This document shows positions 13,544 through 22,439 of a DNA stretch of 64,000 bases, in pieces. A program made the position numbers and the translations under genes. The stretch is taken from the NCBI RefSeq assembly GCF_038181555.1, contig NZ_JBBWUA010000004.1, positions 124,001-188,000 on the forward strand. Direction: 5' to 3'. Position 1 is the first letter of the stretch; each line of letters begins with the position of its first letter. The DNA is from Desulfitobacterium sp038181555 (GTDB lineage: Bacteria > Bacillota > Desulfitobacteriia > Desulfitobacteriales > Desulfitobacteriaceae). The notes beneath the pieces are model-generated. The model did not search any database and had not been told where the DNA came from. It saw nothing but the letters and a program-made list of their open reading frames with translations.

Positions 13544-16003
13544 ATGGCTAATAAAACCTTGAAGATAGAGGGGATGACCTGTGCGGCCTGTGCTAAGGCT
13601 GTGGAGCGAGTCACCAAAAAACTCGAAGGGGTTACCGAATCCAATGTTAATTTGGCGACTGAAAAGCTTAATATTAGTTTTGAGGAGGACAAACTAACCG
13701 TTGGAGATATACAAGCTGCGGTGGAAAAGGCAGGCTATAAGGCCCTTACTGATGATGTTAGCAAAACGTTAAAAATTGAGGGCATGACTTGCGCAGCCTG
13801 TGCTAAGACCGTGGAAAGAGTGACGCGTAAGCTTGAAGGTGTGATTGAGGCCAATGTGAATTTGGCGACTGAGAAGCTGAGCATAAGCTATGAGCCCTCT
13901 CTAGTGGGCGTATCCGACATAAAGAAGGTCATAGAAAAAGCGGGCTATAAGGCAATAGAAGAAGAAACGACAGTAGACCTTGATAAGGAACGTAAGGAGG
14001 AAGAACGGAAACAACTTTGGCAGAGGTTTGTAATTTCAGCGATCTTCACAGTACCCTTGCTTTATATGGCAATGGGACATATGTTTGGAGAAGTGATCGG
14101 ATTAAAACTGCCCATGTTTATTGATCCCATGATGAACCCACTTAACTTTGCCCTTGTTCAACTGCTATTGACTACCCCCGTTATGATTGCAGGAAGAAAA
14201 TTTTTCAAGATTGGTTTTAAATCCTTGTTCCGAGGAAGTCCTAATATGGATTCCCTCATTGCTATGGGGACTTCTGCAGCATTCCTTTATGGATTATATG
14301 CCATCGTTCAAATTTATGCTGGAGATGCGGCTTATGCCAATCAGCTCTACTTTGAAGCGGCGGGTACCATTATTACTCTAATTTCTCTGGGTAAATATCT
14401 TGAGGCTGTTACAAAGGGTAAGACATCAGAGGCCATCAAGAAGCTGATGGGACTTGCACCCAAAACAGCCCTTGTCGTAAGAGAGGGTAAAGAAGTTGTC
14501 ATCAACATTGATGAAGTTGAGGTTGGAGACGTAATTATTGTCAAACCCGGTGAAAAGATGCCAGTAGATGGTGAAGTGATCGAGGGAAATACGGCTGTAG
14601 ACGAATCTATGCTTACTGGGGAAAGTATACCGGTAGAAAAAAATATTGGAGACACAATTATTGGGGCAAGTATTAATAAGAATGGAACGATAAAATATAG
14701 GGCCATTCGGGTTGGTAAGGATACCGCATTGGCTCAGATTATTAAACTGGTTGAAGATGCCCAAGGCTCTAAGGCTCCCATCGCAAAGCTTGCCGATGTT
14801 ATTTCCGGTTACTTTGTACCTATCGTAATCGGGATAGCCACCTTATCCGCTTTGGCCTGGTATTTCATAGGCGGGCAGTCCACCGTATTTGCACTCACCA
14901 TCTTCATCTCTGTCTTGGTTATTGCTTGTCCATGCGCTTTGGGCTTAGCTACTCCAACTGCGATCATGGTGGGAACAGGCAAGGGTGCTGAACATGGGGT
15001 ATTGATCAAGAGCGGCGTGGCGTTAGAAACAACTCATAAAATAAAGACCATTGTCTTTGATAAAACCGGTACCCTTACTGAAGGTAAGCCGAAGGTGACC
15101 GATGTAGTGGTAGCCAATGGGATATCTCAAAATGACTTATTACAATTAGCGGCTTCCGCTGAGAAAGGTTCGGAGCATCCTTTAGGGGAGGCCATCGTCA
15201 AAGGGGCAGAAGAGCAGGGCTTAGAATTTAAAAAGCTAGAATCCTTTAAAGCCATTCCAGGCCATGGAATTGAAGTAGATATTGAGGGTAAACATCTTCT
15301 GCTGGGCAACAGGAAATTGATGATTGAAAGAAAGGTATCCCTTGAAAATTTGGAAGAAACTTCAGATCGGCTAGCTGAAGAAGGTAAGACTCCTATGTAT
15401 ATCGCTATGGACAACAAGTTAGCGGGGATCATCGCTGTAGCGGATACGGTAAAAGAGAACAGCAAAAAGGCTATTGAAAGACTTCATGACATGGGAATTG
15501 AAGTGGTCATGATTACTGGTGATAATAAGAGAACCGCTGAAGCGATTGCTAAACACGTAGGCATCGACAGAGTATTAGCCGAGGTTTTGCCTGAGGATAA
15601 AGCAAATGAAGTTAAAAAGCTTCAAGATGAGGGCAAAAAGGTGGCCATGGTGGGTGACGGAATCAATGACGCGCCGGCTCTTGCCCAAGCTGATATAGGT
15701 ATAGCCATCGGCTCAGGGACAGATGTGGCCATGGAATCTGCAGATATCGTGCTAATGAGAAGTGATCTGATGGATGTGCCAACTGCGATTCATTTGAGTA
15801 AAAGTACAATACGAAATATTAAACAAAACCTATTCTGGGCTTTCGGTTACAATACCTTAGGAATACCTGTTGCCATGGGAGTTCTCCACATCTTTGGTGG
15901 ACCGTTGCTTAATCCGATGTTTGCAGCAGCAGCCATGAGTTTCAGTTCAGTGTCTGTATTACTAAATGCTTTGCGTTTGAAAGGGTTTAAGCCTGTAGGA
16001 TAA
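13544..16003 (+). CDS. copA: Copper-exporting P1B-type ATPase
   Basis: 819 residues. Pumps Cu(I) out of the cytoplasm at the expense of ATP. Two N-terminal heavy-metal-associated domains each carry MTCAAC (near residues 10 and 85). Eight membrane helices follow, with the ion-binding CPC motif (about 461), the phosphorylation motif DKTGTLT (about 506), SEHPLGEAI in the nucleotide domain, and GDGINDAPALAQ. Full length for the family. Start at ATG behind AAGGAGG. It lies between csoR and copZ in one copper-inducible unit. Confidence 0.96.
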   Translation: MANKTLKIEGMTCAACAKAVERVTKKLEGVTESNVNLATEKLNISFEEDKLTVGDIQAAVEKAGYKALTDDVSKTLKIEGMTCAACAKTVERVTRKLEGVIEANVNLATEKLSISYEPSLVGVSDIKKVIEKAGYKAIEEETTVDLDKERKEEERKQLWQRFVISAIFTVPLLYMAMGHMFGEVIGLKLPMFIDPMMNPLNFALVQLLLTTPVMIAGRKFFKIGFKSLFRGSPNMDSLIAMGTSAAFLYGLYAIVQIYAGDAAYANQLYFEAAGTIITLISLGKYLEAVTKGKTSEAIKKLMGLAPKTALVVREGKEVVINIDEVEVGDVIIVKPGEKMPVDGEVIEGNTAVDESMLTGESIPVEKNIGDTIIGASINKNGTIKYRAIRVGKDTALAQIIKLVEDAQGSKAPIAKLADVISGYFVPIVIGIATLSALAWYFIGGQSTVFALTIFISVLVIACPCALGLATPTAIMVGTGKGAEHGVLIKSGVALETTHKIKTIVFDKTGTLTEGKPKVTDVVVANGISQNDLLQLAASAEKGSEHPLGEAIVKGAEEQGLEFKKLESFKAIPGHGIEVDIEGKHLLLGNRKLMIERKVSLENLEETSDRLAEEGKTPMYIAMDNKLAGIIAVADTVKENSKKAIERLHDMGIEVVMITGDNKRTAEAIAKHVGIDRVLAEVLPEDKANEVKKLQDEGKKVAMVGDGINDAPALAQADIGIAIGSGTDVAMESADIVLMRSDLMDVPTAIHLSKSTIRNIKQNLFWAFGYNTLGIPVAMGVLHIFGGPLLNPMFAAAAMSFSSVSVLLNALRLKGFKPVG

Positions 16004-16097
16004 CTCAAATTTGCCAAACCCAATGCCAAGAAATTGAGATAATCTGCAAATATACGGGCAGATTAGATATTATCAGTAGTTGAAAGGGGTTAATTAA

Positions 16098-16313
16098 ATG
16101 AAAAAGAAAGTATCTATTGAGGGAATGAGCTGTGGACATTGCGTGAATCATACAAGAGAGGCTTTAAGTGAATTAAATGGAGTAACCCAGGTGGAAGTTA
16201 GCCTTGAGGGTAAATACGCTATAGTTGAAGCATGCGAAGATGTAAGCGATGATACAATTAAAGCTGCCGTTGAAGAAGTAGGATATGAGGTTGTAGGGAT
16301 CGAAGAAGCATAA
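16098..16313 (+). CDS. copZ: Copper chaperone CopZ
   Basis: 71 residues, a single ferredoxin-like heavy-metal-associated domain with the Cu(I) site MSCGHC at residues 10-15. It carries Cu(I) to CopA and CsoR. ATG behind AAAGGGG. Located 94 nt after copA, in the same orientation. Confidence 0.94.
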   Translation: MKKKVSIEGMSCGHCVNHTREALSELNGVTQVEVSLEGKYAIVEACEDVSDDTIKAAVEEVGYEVVGIEEA

Positions 16314-16628
16314 TCCTATCAAGTGATTCCAAGCTTCAGATGGAGTTTGCCTATATCAGCAGTTATCTCTCACTTTTAGAAGATGTAAGTCGTAGGGCTG
16401 GTAGTCATCGTTAAATAATTTAGAGATAAACAGAGAAGCCCCAAGCGTTTTGCTATGCTTTCTATGTGGAAGTGTATATCATTTTGCTTTGGGCTTTTCT
16501 TTATGATTGTTTGCTTTTATATTTTATGAACACTCTTGCTTAGAACTAATTCATAGTGATAAGCTACAAAGTGAATGAGTATCTTCATTAAGTGGATGCT
16601 CATTGTTTATGAAGGAGGTAAGTTAGGG
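16314..16628. other. Intergenic stretch after copZ
   Basis: It contains a degenerate piece (CTTCAGATGGAGTTT at 16334) of the palindromic element found at 23138, and a terminator at 16432-16502. No gene or promoter was recognised beyond the ribosome site of the next gene. Confidence 0.5.
16432..16502 (+). terminator. Terminator with long loop downstream of copZ
   Basis: AGAAGCCCCAAGC pairs with GCTTTGGGCTTTTCT (one unpaired base), followed by TTATG. Confidence 0.6.
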
Positions 16629-17264
16629 ATGAAAGTCATATTAGTTAATGGTAGTCCTCATGCGCATGGCTGTACATATCGTGCCCTAGAAGAAGTGGCA
16701 AAGACGCTCAATACTGAAGGAATTGAAACACAAATCTTCCAACTGGGTACAAAACCCTTAACTGGCTGTACCGCCTGTAAATCCTGCTCAAAATTAGGAC
16801 GCTGCATTTTCTCAGACTGTGTCAATGAGTTTCTTGACCTTGCCCAAGATGCTGACGGTTTTATTTTTGGTTCTCCTGTGCACTATGCGGGTGCTGGTGG
16901 TGCGATCACTTCTTTCTTAGATCGGGTGTTCTATGCAGATTCCCACGCAGGCAGAAAGTCATTTTATTTAAAACCAGCTGCAGCTGTCGTCTCTGCCAGG
17001 AGGGCTGGAACAACAGCCGCCCTTGACCAGCTCAGCAAGTATTTCACTATATCCCAGATGCCAGTAATCTCCTCACGATATTGGAATATGGTTCACGGTA
17101 TTACACCTGAAGATGTTAAAAAGGATTTAGAAGGCCTACAAACAATGCGTATATTAGCAAGGAATATGGCATGGTTCTTAAAGTGCAAAGAGGCAGGGAT
17201 AAAAGCTGGCGTGCCGTTCCCTGAAAAGGAAGAAATCATCCATACTAATTTCATCCATGAGTAA
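16629..17264 (+). CDS. Flavodoxin-like NAD(P)H-dependent FMN reductase / iron-sulfur flavoprotein
   Basis: 211 residues with a flavodoxin fold: MKVILVNGSPHAHG opens the phosphate-binding loop for FMN, and GSPVHYAGAGG contacts the isoalloxazine. A Cys cluster (CTACKSCSKLGRC, then DC) sits where iron-sulfur flavoproteins bind a 4Fe-4S cluster, although spacing differs and binding is inferred. ATG at 16629 follows GGAGG; upstream in-frame starts lack a site. Such proteins reduce flavins, quinones, metals or nitro compounds. It forms a single-gene unit ended by the terminator at 17301. Confidence 0.85.
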   Translation: MKVILVNGSPHAHGCTYRALEEVAKTLNTEGIETQIFQLGTKPLTGCTACKSCSKLGRCIFSDCVNEFLDLAQDADGFIFGSPVHYAGAGGAITSFLDRVFYADSHAGRKSFYLKPAAAVVSARRAGTTAALDQLSKYFTISQMPVISSRYWNMVHGITPEDVKKDLEGLQTMRILARNMAWFLKCKEAGIKAGVPFPEKEEIIHTNFIHE

Positions 17265-17300
17265 AAATACAAGGTCCTGAGAAAGTACATTTAATTTAGA

Positions 17301-17338
17301 AGTAAGTGGAGGATACAACCACTTGCTTTTTTTTATAT
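17301..17338 (+). terminator. Terminator of the flavoprotein gene
   Basis: AAGTAAGTGG pairs with CCACTTGCTT, followed by a run of T. Confidence 0.85.
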
Positions 17339-17611
17339 TGTCAAAAAGCATAACGACCTTGTATAGTTTCCTCCTGCAAAAGTGCAGCTAGGCAGCTGCC
17401 TCGCCAGAGGCTTGGCATCAGCCTGGCATTCCTTTAAGAATTGATTCAAAGGCGAAGGAGAAAACGGCAGATATGGTTGGCTATAGCTGGTGTAGCAAAT
17501 GAGACAGTCCCTTGTTTGATATCACTCATTATCGATTATATAGAAAGCTTTAGAAGCCCTAAATATGCCAAAGCAAAACGGAATTACGCTGTAATAAGAG
17601 GTGTGTCTTAG

Positions 17612-17629
17612 TTGGCATGAGATTTGCAT
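17612..17629 (+). promoter_or_regulatory. Sigma-54 (-24/-12) promoter
   Basis: TTGGCATGAGATTTGCAT has GG and GC separated by exactly 10 nt, as in the consensus TTGGCAC-N5-TTGC. It lies about 40 nt before the start codon at 17670. A near copy is found at 22375, and a sigma-54 activator is encoded at 19746. Confidence 0.85.
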
Positions 17630-17669
17630 TATGTTAACCGCGGCCCAAATTATTAAGGAGGAATACGTA

Positions 17670-18062
17670 ATGCAAAAAAGAAAGGCAATAAAGAGAGGGA
17701 TGCTCATCTCTCTGATTAGTCTGAGCCTTTTATTCAGTTTTACTAGTATTAGTTTGGCTGAAGAAAGTGGACAAATGGGTGGGATGGATATGAAAGTAGA
17801 GTCAACTTCAGAGAATTCTATGTCCGAGCACGAAGCCACGCCTGACATGGATCTCAACATGGAGGGAATGAAGGAAAGTGATAAAGAAGAAAAAAATACT
17901 GGAGAACATGGTGAAGAACAAAGCGAAGGTCATGAAGAAAAAGGCGAAACCTCTGAGGGAGTTAATTGGGTAGTCGTCGGAGGATTTCTAGCAATAAACG
18001 CAATGATTATCCTAATTGCCGCTATCTCAAAGCACTCAAATAGAGTTGAACCTCAACAGTAG
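17670..18062 (+). CDS. Met/His/Glu-rich exported protein anchored by a C-terminal helix
   Basis: 130 residues from the ATG at 17670 (AAGGAGG upstream); an upstream in-frame frame from 17601 would include the sigma-54 promoter and is rejected. A signal peptide ends near SLAEE. A very acidic low-complexity region with repeated Met motifs (GQMGGMDMK, PDMDLNMEGMKE) and His-Glu pairs follows. One transmembrane helix (about 97-119) closes the protein. Met and His motifs outside the membrane often bind Cu(I) or other soft metals. No known family recognised. It starts a two-gene unit with the polyferredoxin gene 20 nt later. Confidence 0.8.
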   Translation: MQKRKAIKRGMLISLISLSLLFSFTSISLAEESGQMGGMDMKVESTSENSMSEHEATPDMDLNMEGMKESDKEEKNTGEHGEEQSEGHEEKGETSEGVNWVVVGGFLAINAMIILIAAISKHSNRVEPQQ

Positions 18063-18082
18063 ATAAGGAAGGTGATAAGAGT

Positions 18083-19480
18083 ATGTCAGTCGCAAGAAAA
18101 GCTGAATCAAAAATCCAAAATATTCCTGAAGGAAAAAAGAATAATTTGCTAAATAATAAAGTGATTCGTTCTATTCTCACGAGTCGCTGGTTTCCAGCTA
18201 TAATCCAGATACCTGTGCTCGCTGTATTTACGCTCATAGTTGTTGAATTAATTGCCGGACCTGGTTCCGCACATGATAACTTTGGTACAGCAGGAACTTG
18301 GGTGCTCTGGTGGCCTCTCATACCGATCATTTTCGTTCTTCTCGGAAGGTTCTGGTGTGCAATATGTCCTTTTGCTACAGTAAGTGACTTTGTTCAAAAA
18401 ATAGTAGGGAATAATCGACCTGTCCCTAAATTTTTAAGGAAATATGGGATTTGGATTATTGATATCTTCTTTATCTTAATCACATGGTCTGATCATACCT
18501 TAGGTGTTGTGGAAAATCCTCGAGGCTCTGGAATACTGCTTCTTATAATGACGACTGGAGTTATCGCCAGTGGGGCATTTTTCGAGCGCCGTACCTGGTG
18601 TCGGTATGTGTGCTTCTTGGGGGGGCTATCTGGAAACTACGCTCGTTCTGGCGCTTTAGAACTCCATGCGACCCCAGAGAAATGTGCGAAATGCACGACC
18701 CAGTCTTGCTATAAGGGGAATGAAAAAATTGCTGGTTGCCCAATGTTTGAATTTCCTCGGACTATGGATAGCATGGCCCGTTGTAACTTATGTGCAAACT
18801 GCATTAAAACCTGCCCGAATGATTCTATTCAATTAGTGACACGAGTCCCTTCCAAAGGCTTGTGGTTTATTAAGAAACCGAAATTTGAGGAATCTTTCCT
18901 CGCGATAGTCATCATGGGAATTGTCTTTGTTCAGAACATTACTATGCTGGAAGTTTGGCAAGAAATTCTCAAAGCACTTGAAAACTTTATAGGTACGACA
19001 AATTACTTTGTAACCTTTACGATTACCTTCCTTATCGCAATGGCTATACCGGTACTTGCCTTGTTTGGAAGTAGTTATGTTTCGAAACTTGCGAATAAAC
19101 GAAGCACAATTGAAAACTTCGCTCGTTTCGGTTACGCCTTAATTCCTTTGGATCTTGCTGGACACATTGCCCATAATCTGTTCCATTTACTTGCTGAAGG
19201 AAAATCCGTCATCTTTACTTTTATGGCATTATTCGGTGTAGAGGTGGGTCACGGAGCATCAACAGCACTGATGAGTGACTCAACAATTCAAATATTACAA
19301 TATGTGTTAATTGCAATTGGTACGTTTGCCTCGATTTTCGCAGCCTATAAAATTTCTAAAACGAATTTTGAAGCTGTAGGCAAATCAATAGCAAGTTTCA
19401 TGCCTTTTGCATTCTTAACTTTAATATTAGGAGCGATCAATATTTATCTCTTCATGCTCCCGATGGCTATGAGAATGTAA
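18083..19480 (+). CDS. NapH/NosR-like membrane polyferredoxin
   Basis: 465 residues. N-terminal membrane helices carry the Cys motifs CAICPF and CRYVCFLGG typical of NapH/NosR/RdxA-type proteins. A soluble part has Cys sets CAKCTTQSCYKG and the 4Fe-4S motif CNLCANCIKTCP. A second membrane part of about six helices ends in PMAMRM. Such proteins move electrons from quinol across the membrane to periplasmic acceptors or cofactor maturation. Here no reductase is adjacent. The C-terminal membrane half is larger than in NapH. ATG start behind GGAAGGTG. It shares the sigma-54 promoter with the Met-rich protein. Confidence 0.82.
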   Translation: MSVARKAESKIQNIPEGKKNNLLNNKVIRSILTSRWFPAIIQIPVLAVFTLIVVELIAGPGSAHDNFGTAGTWVLWWPLIPIIFVLLGRFWCAICPFATVSDFVQKIVGNNRPVPKFLRKYGIWIIDIFFILITWSDHTLGVVENPRGSGILLLIMTTGVIASGAFFERRTWCRYVCFLGGLSGNYARSGALELHATPEKCAKCTTQSCYKGNEKIAGCPMFEFPRTMDSMARCNLCANCIKTCPNDSIQLVTRVPSKGLWFIKKPKFEESFLAIVIMGIVFVQNITMLEVWQEILKALENFIGTTNYFVTFTITFLIAMAIPVLALFGSSYVSKLANKRSTIENFARFGYALIPLDLAGHIAHNLFHLLAEGKSVIFTFMALFGVEVGHGASTALMSDSTIQILQYVLIAIGTFASIFAAYKISKTNFEAVGKSIASFMPFAFLTLILGAINIYLFMLPMAMRM

Positions 19481-19495
19481 TAAAAAAATATTTCA

Positions 19496-19538
19496 AGGAG
19501 AAACGCTTGAGCCCTTGCTCGCGTTTCTCTTTTTTGTT
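19496..19538 (+). terminator. Terminator after the polyferredoxin gene
   Basis: GAGAAACGC pairs with GCGTTTCTC around a loop with nested GAGC pairing, followed by TTTTTT. Confidence 0.88.
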
Positions 19539-19641
19539 ATCTTTATTTTTAAATAGGTATAGAAGTCAGACTATATACTGCAGATAGCAGAGTGACGGCC
19601 AAAAGAATAAGTAAACGTTAAGTATAAGGCGATACGGTTAG

Positions 19642-19677
19642 AAAGGTTTACAAATGAACTTTAGTAAACCTTTTTTG
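19642..19677 (+). terminator. Second terminator upstream of the regulator gene
   Basis: AAAGGTTTAC pairs with GTAAACCTTT, followed by TTTTG. It lies about 70 nt before the activator gene, so the regulator is insulated from the sigma-54 unit or served by a short attenuated leader. Confidence 0.75.
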
Positions 19678-19745
19678 TATTGGCAAAGGTATTAAAGTTT
19701 AGCAAAGGTTGAAACTATAAGCGTTAATAGCATTTGGAGGTAACC

Positions 19746-21110
19746 ATGAAGAAAGTCCTAGTAGTTGATGACGAAGCGAATATGCGGTGGGCCTTAGAAA
19801 AGGCACTGCTCAAGGAAGGGTATGAGGTTTTAACTGCCGCGAATGGCCAAACTGCTCTCGATGCGATCCTTTCCGAACGCCCCGATTTGGTTTTGCTTGA
19901 TTTTAAAATGTCTAAGGTTAATGGTATCGAGGTTTTGAGAGAAATAACAAGCTTTACTCCTCAACTTATAGTCATTATGATGACCGCCCATGGGAACACG
20001 GCTATTGCTGTTGAGGCCATGAAGCTTGGCGCCTATGACTATATCATGAAGCCATTTGATATTGATGAACTGCTTTTAACAGTTGAGAAGGCGTTTGAGT
20101 TAAGGGATCTACGCCAACAAGTGAATTCACCTAAACAGGAAGTTATGGAACAACAGGGCTGGGAGCAAATGGTTGGGCAGAGTGCACCGATGAGATCTGT
20201 GTTAAATTTAGTGAAAAGGGTAGCCCCCACCTCAGCCACTGTACTTCTCCAAGGAGAGTCAGGGACGGGCAAAGAACTTGTGGCTCATGCAATCTACTCA
20301 TTGAGCTCACGCTGGGAAGGTCCACTGATTCGGGTCAATTGTGCTGCACTTCCGGAATCCCTAATGGAAAGTGAGTTGTTCGGACATGAAAAAGGAGCTT
20401 TTACAGGAGCCCATGCCCGAAAAGCAGGTCGATTTGAGTTAGCTGATGGGGGGACGCTTTTCCTGGATGAGATCGGTGAGCTCTCTCTTGGGGTACAGGC
20501 TAAGCTCTTAAGAGTCCTCCAAGAGCGGACCTTCGAAAGGGTTGGAGGTGTAAAAACCCTTAAGGTGGACGTAAGAATTATTGCAGCAACCAACAAAGAT
20601 CTTCTAGAGGAAATAAAAGATGGGCGATTTCGGGAAGATTTATTTTATCGCTTGAGTGTATTTCCCATCAATCTTCCACCCTTGAGGGAACGGATAGAGG
20701 ATATTCCGCTCTTAGCACAGCATTTTCTTGAAAAGTTAAGTCTCAATGGAGAGACGAAAAGATTTAGGGAAGAAGTAATAGAGCGATTTAAACACTATGA
20801 TTGGCCTGGAAATGTACGTGAACTTCAAAATATCATTGAACGGATGGTTATCCTTTGTCCATATCAGGAAATCGGAGTGGAGTGGATACCTGATTTGTTC
20901 ATGAAAGGAACGCAAGGGAAGGGTGCTCAAGCATTTACCTTGCCTTCAGAAGGGATATCTCTCGAAGAATTAGAAAAAACACTTTTGGAACAGGCATTAG
21001 AGCGAGCAGATGGAAACCAAACTCATGCTGCACAACTTCTAGGATTATCTCGTCATGCTTATCTATACCGATTAGAAAAATACGGAATTGACCGGAAAAA
21101 TAGGAGGTAG
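19746..21110 (+). CDS. NtrC-family sigma-54-dependent response regulator
   Basis: 454 residues in three parts. A receiver domain has the phosphoacceptor Asp52 in VLLDFKM. The AAA+ domain has Walker A GESGTGKE (about 170), the sigma-54 contact loop GAFTGA (about 217) and Walker B LFLDEIGE. A C-terminal Fis-type helix-turn-helix follows (HAAQLLGLSRHAYLYRLEKY). It uses ATP to open sigma-54 promoters. ATG at 19746 follows TTGGAGG. The kinase gene starts 6 nt after its end, and two sigma-54 promoters flank the pair, so these are its likely targets. Confidence 0.95.
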   Translation: MKKVLVVDDEANMRWALEKALLKEGYEVLTAANGQTALDAILSERPDLVLLDFKMSKVNGIEVLREITSFTPQLIVIMMTAHGNTAIAVEAMKLGAYDYIMKPFDIDELLLTVEKAFELRDLRQQVNSPKQEVMEQQGWEQMVGQSAPMRSVLNLVKRVAPTSATVLLQGESGTGKELVAHAIYSLSSRWEGPLIRVNCAALPESLMESELFGHEKGAFTGAHARKAGRFELADGGTLFLDEIGELSLGVQAKLLRVLQERTFERVGGVKTLKVDVRIIAATNKDLLEEIKDGRFREDLFYRLSVFPINLPPLRERIEDIPLLAQHFLEKLSLNGETKRFREEVIERFKHYDWPGNVRELQNIIERMVILCPYQEIGVEWIPDLFMKGTQGKGAQAFTLPSEGISLEELEKTLLEQALERADGNQTHAAQLLGLSRHAYLYRLEKYGIDRKNRR

Positions 21111-21115
21111 CTATC

Positions 21116-22243
21116 GTGCTGAAGAGGCTCAGGCAAGTAAGAGTTCCACTGAGGGCTATTCTCGATATGCTAATTATTACCGGACTTATTATCATTTTGA
21201 CTGTGATTCACTACACGAGGTATAACTATTCAGTTGATTATCATCTATTGCTCCAATTTGGCTACTATATTCCAGTTATTTATGCAGCAATCCGCTTTGG
21301 GCCTCCTGGAGGTATTGGGAGTGGGTTGATTATTACTGCTTTGTATCTATTGGTAATGACTGATTTCCAAATGTTGATGGGCAAAGAGGCTAAATATACA
21401 CAATGGATTGAAATTGCTTTAATCAATGGTTTTGGTTGGTTTACAGGATTTCTAGTTCAACAGGAACGGAAAGCCAATCGGAATTTAATAATTGCCTTAG
21501 AGACGAAGGAAGATTTGTTAAAGAAGTTAGAGGTTGAGGGCCAAGAACGTCTGCGGCTTGAAGCGGAAGTTCGGCGCAACGAACGATTGACTGCGTTAGG
21601 GCAACTAACTGCAGGTTTAGCCCATGAAATTCGTAATCCATTAGGGATAATACGTGTGACAACTCAACTCCTTGCTAAAGAAAAAACAGAGGATCTAGTG
21701 GTCTCTGAATACTGTCGAGTTTTGCAAGAAGAAACAAACCGTCTGAACAGATTGCTTACAAATTTTCTGAACTTTGCTCGGCCAAAAGCACCTGAAGGGC
21801 AATTAATAAGTCTGGGTACATTGGTCCAAGAAAGTGCAGAATTAGCAAAGCCTATGCTTGAAGAAGCAGGGCTAGTGCTTGAACTAAGGTTGAGCGAGGC
21901 TGCCAATATTACGGTAAAAGTAGATAGAGATCAGATGAAGCAAGTAATTCTCAATTTACTTATTAATGCTTTAGATGCTCAAAAAGATTTGCGAGGAAAA
22001 AGCATAATAATTGAAGGGATCCAACAACCAGGATGGGCTGGCTTTGCAATTATTGATCAGGGTCTCGGTATCTCTAGTGAAACTATAAGCAATATGTTTA
22101 ATCCCTTTTTCACGACAAAAGAAACTGGGACGGGATTAGGTTTATCAATCGTATATCGGATTGTCGAACAACATCAAGGACGGATTACTTTGAGTAATAC
22201 GTCATCAGGTGGAGTGCGAGCTGAGGTATTATTGCCTCAGTAA
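21116..22243 (+). CDS. Membrane sensor histidine kinase, partner of the sigma-54 regulator
   Basis: 375 residues. Four or so N-terminal helices with only short loops (so a stimulus within or at the membrane is likely), a coiled coil, then a kinase core. The phosphoacceptor is in GLAHEIRNPLGI (about residue 170). ATP-binding boxes are N (LINALDAQ), G1 (DQGLGIS) and G2 (GTGLGLSIV). GTG start with AGGAGGT 8 nt upstream, just after the regulator gene. The HEIRNP type fits NtrB/AtoS-like kinases that pair with NtrC-type regulators. Stimulus unknown. Confidence 0.93.
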   Translation: MLKRLRQVRVPLRAILDMLIITGLIIILTVIHYTRYNYSVDYHLLLQFGYYIPVIYAAIRFGPPGGIGSGLIITALYLLVMTDFQMLMGKEAKYTQWIEIALINGFGWFTGFLVQQERKANRNLIIALETKEDLLKKLEVEGQERLRLEAEVRRNERLTALGQLTAGLAHEIRNPLGIIRVTTQLLAKEKTEDLVVSEYCRVLQEETNRLNRLLTNFLNFARPKAPEGQLISLGTLVQESAELAKPMLEEAGLVLELRLSEAANITVKVDRDQMKQVILNLLINALDAQKDLRGKSIIIEGIQQPGWAGFAIIDQGLGISSETISNMFNPFFTTKETGTGLGLSIVYRIVEQHQGRITLSNTSSGGVRAEVLLPQ

Positions 22244-22278
22244 AGAATGGATAGGAACGCAATTGTAGGATATCCAAC

Positions 22279-22316
22279 ATGAAGGTGCGTCAAATGGCAC
22301 ACCTTCATTTATTTAT
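22279..22316 (+). terminator. Terminator of the two-component operon
   Basis: ATGAAGGTG pairs with CACCTTCAT, followed by TTATTTATTT. Confidence 0.78.
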
Positions 22317-22374
22317 TTAAAGGATAATTGTCAACAAAGCCTTGAAGCATATAAAATCAGTATTTCAAGCGAAG

Positions 22375-22392
22375 TTGGTATGAATTTTGCAT
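22375..22392 (+). promoter_or_regulatory. Second sigma-54 (-24/-12) promoter
   Basis: TTGGTATGAATTTTGCAT keeps GG-N10-GC and matches the promoter at 17612 at most positions, including flanking G and TAT. It precedes the gene at 22440. Confidence 0.82.
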
Positions 22393-22439
22393 TATATCCT
22401 TTACACGGGGTTCAAAAAATTTTTTGGAGGTGTCCACGC

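Larger units (their letters stand above)
17265..17669. other. Intergenic stretch leading to the sigma-54 promoter
   Basis: It includes a terminator (17301-17338), several short palindromes (TGCAGCTAGGCAGCTGC near 17382) and the sigma-54 promoter at 17612. The space upstream of the promoter is long enough for activator sites, but no repeated motif shared with the second sigma-54 promoter was identified by eye. Confidence 0.5.

Noticed and set aside
17412..17430. Third sigma-54-like site TTGGCATCAGCCTGGCATT
   Set aside because: GG-N10-GC is present but the T before GC is lacking, no gene follows closely, and the sequence lies in a patch of short palindromes. Too weak to call.
17370..17430. Palindromic patch as a tRNA or small-RNA gene
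   Set aside because: No TTCGA-type T-loop, acceptor pairing or CCA end; only short unrelated palindromes.
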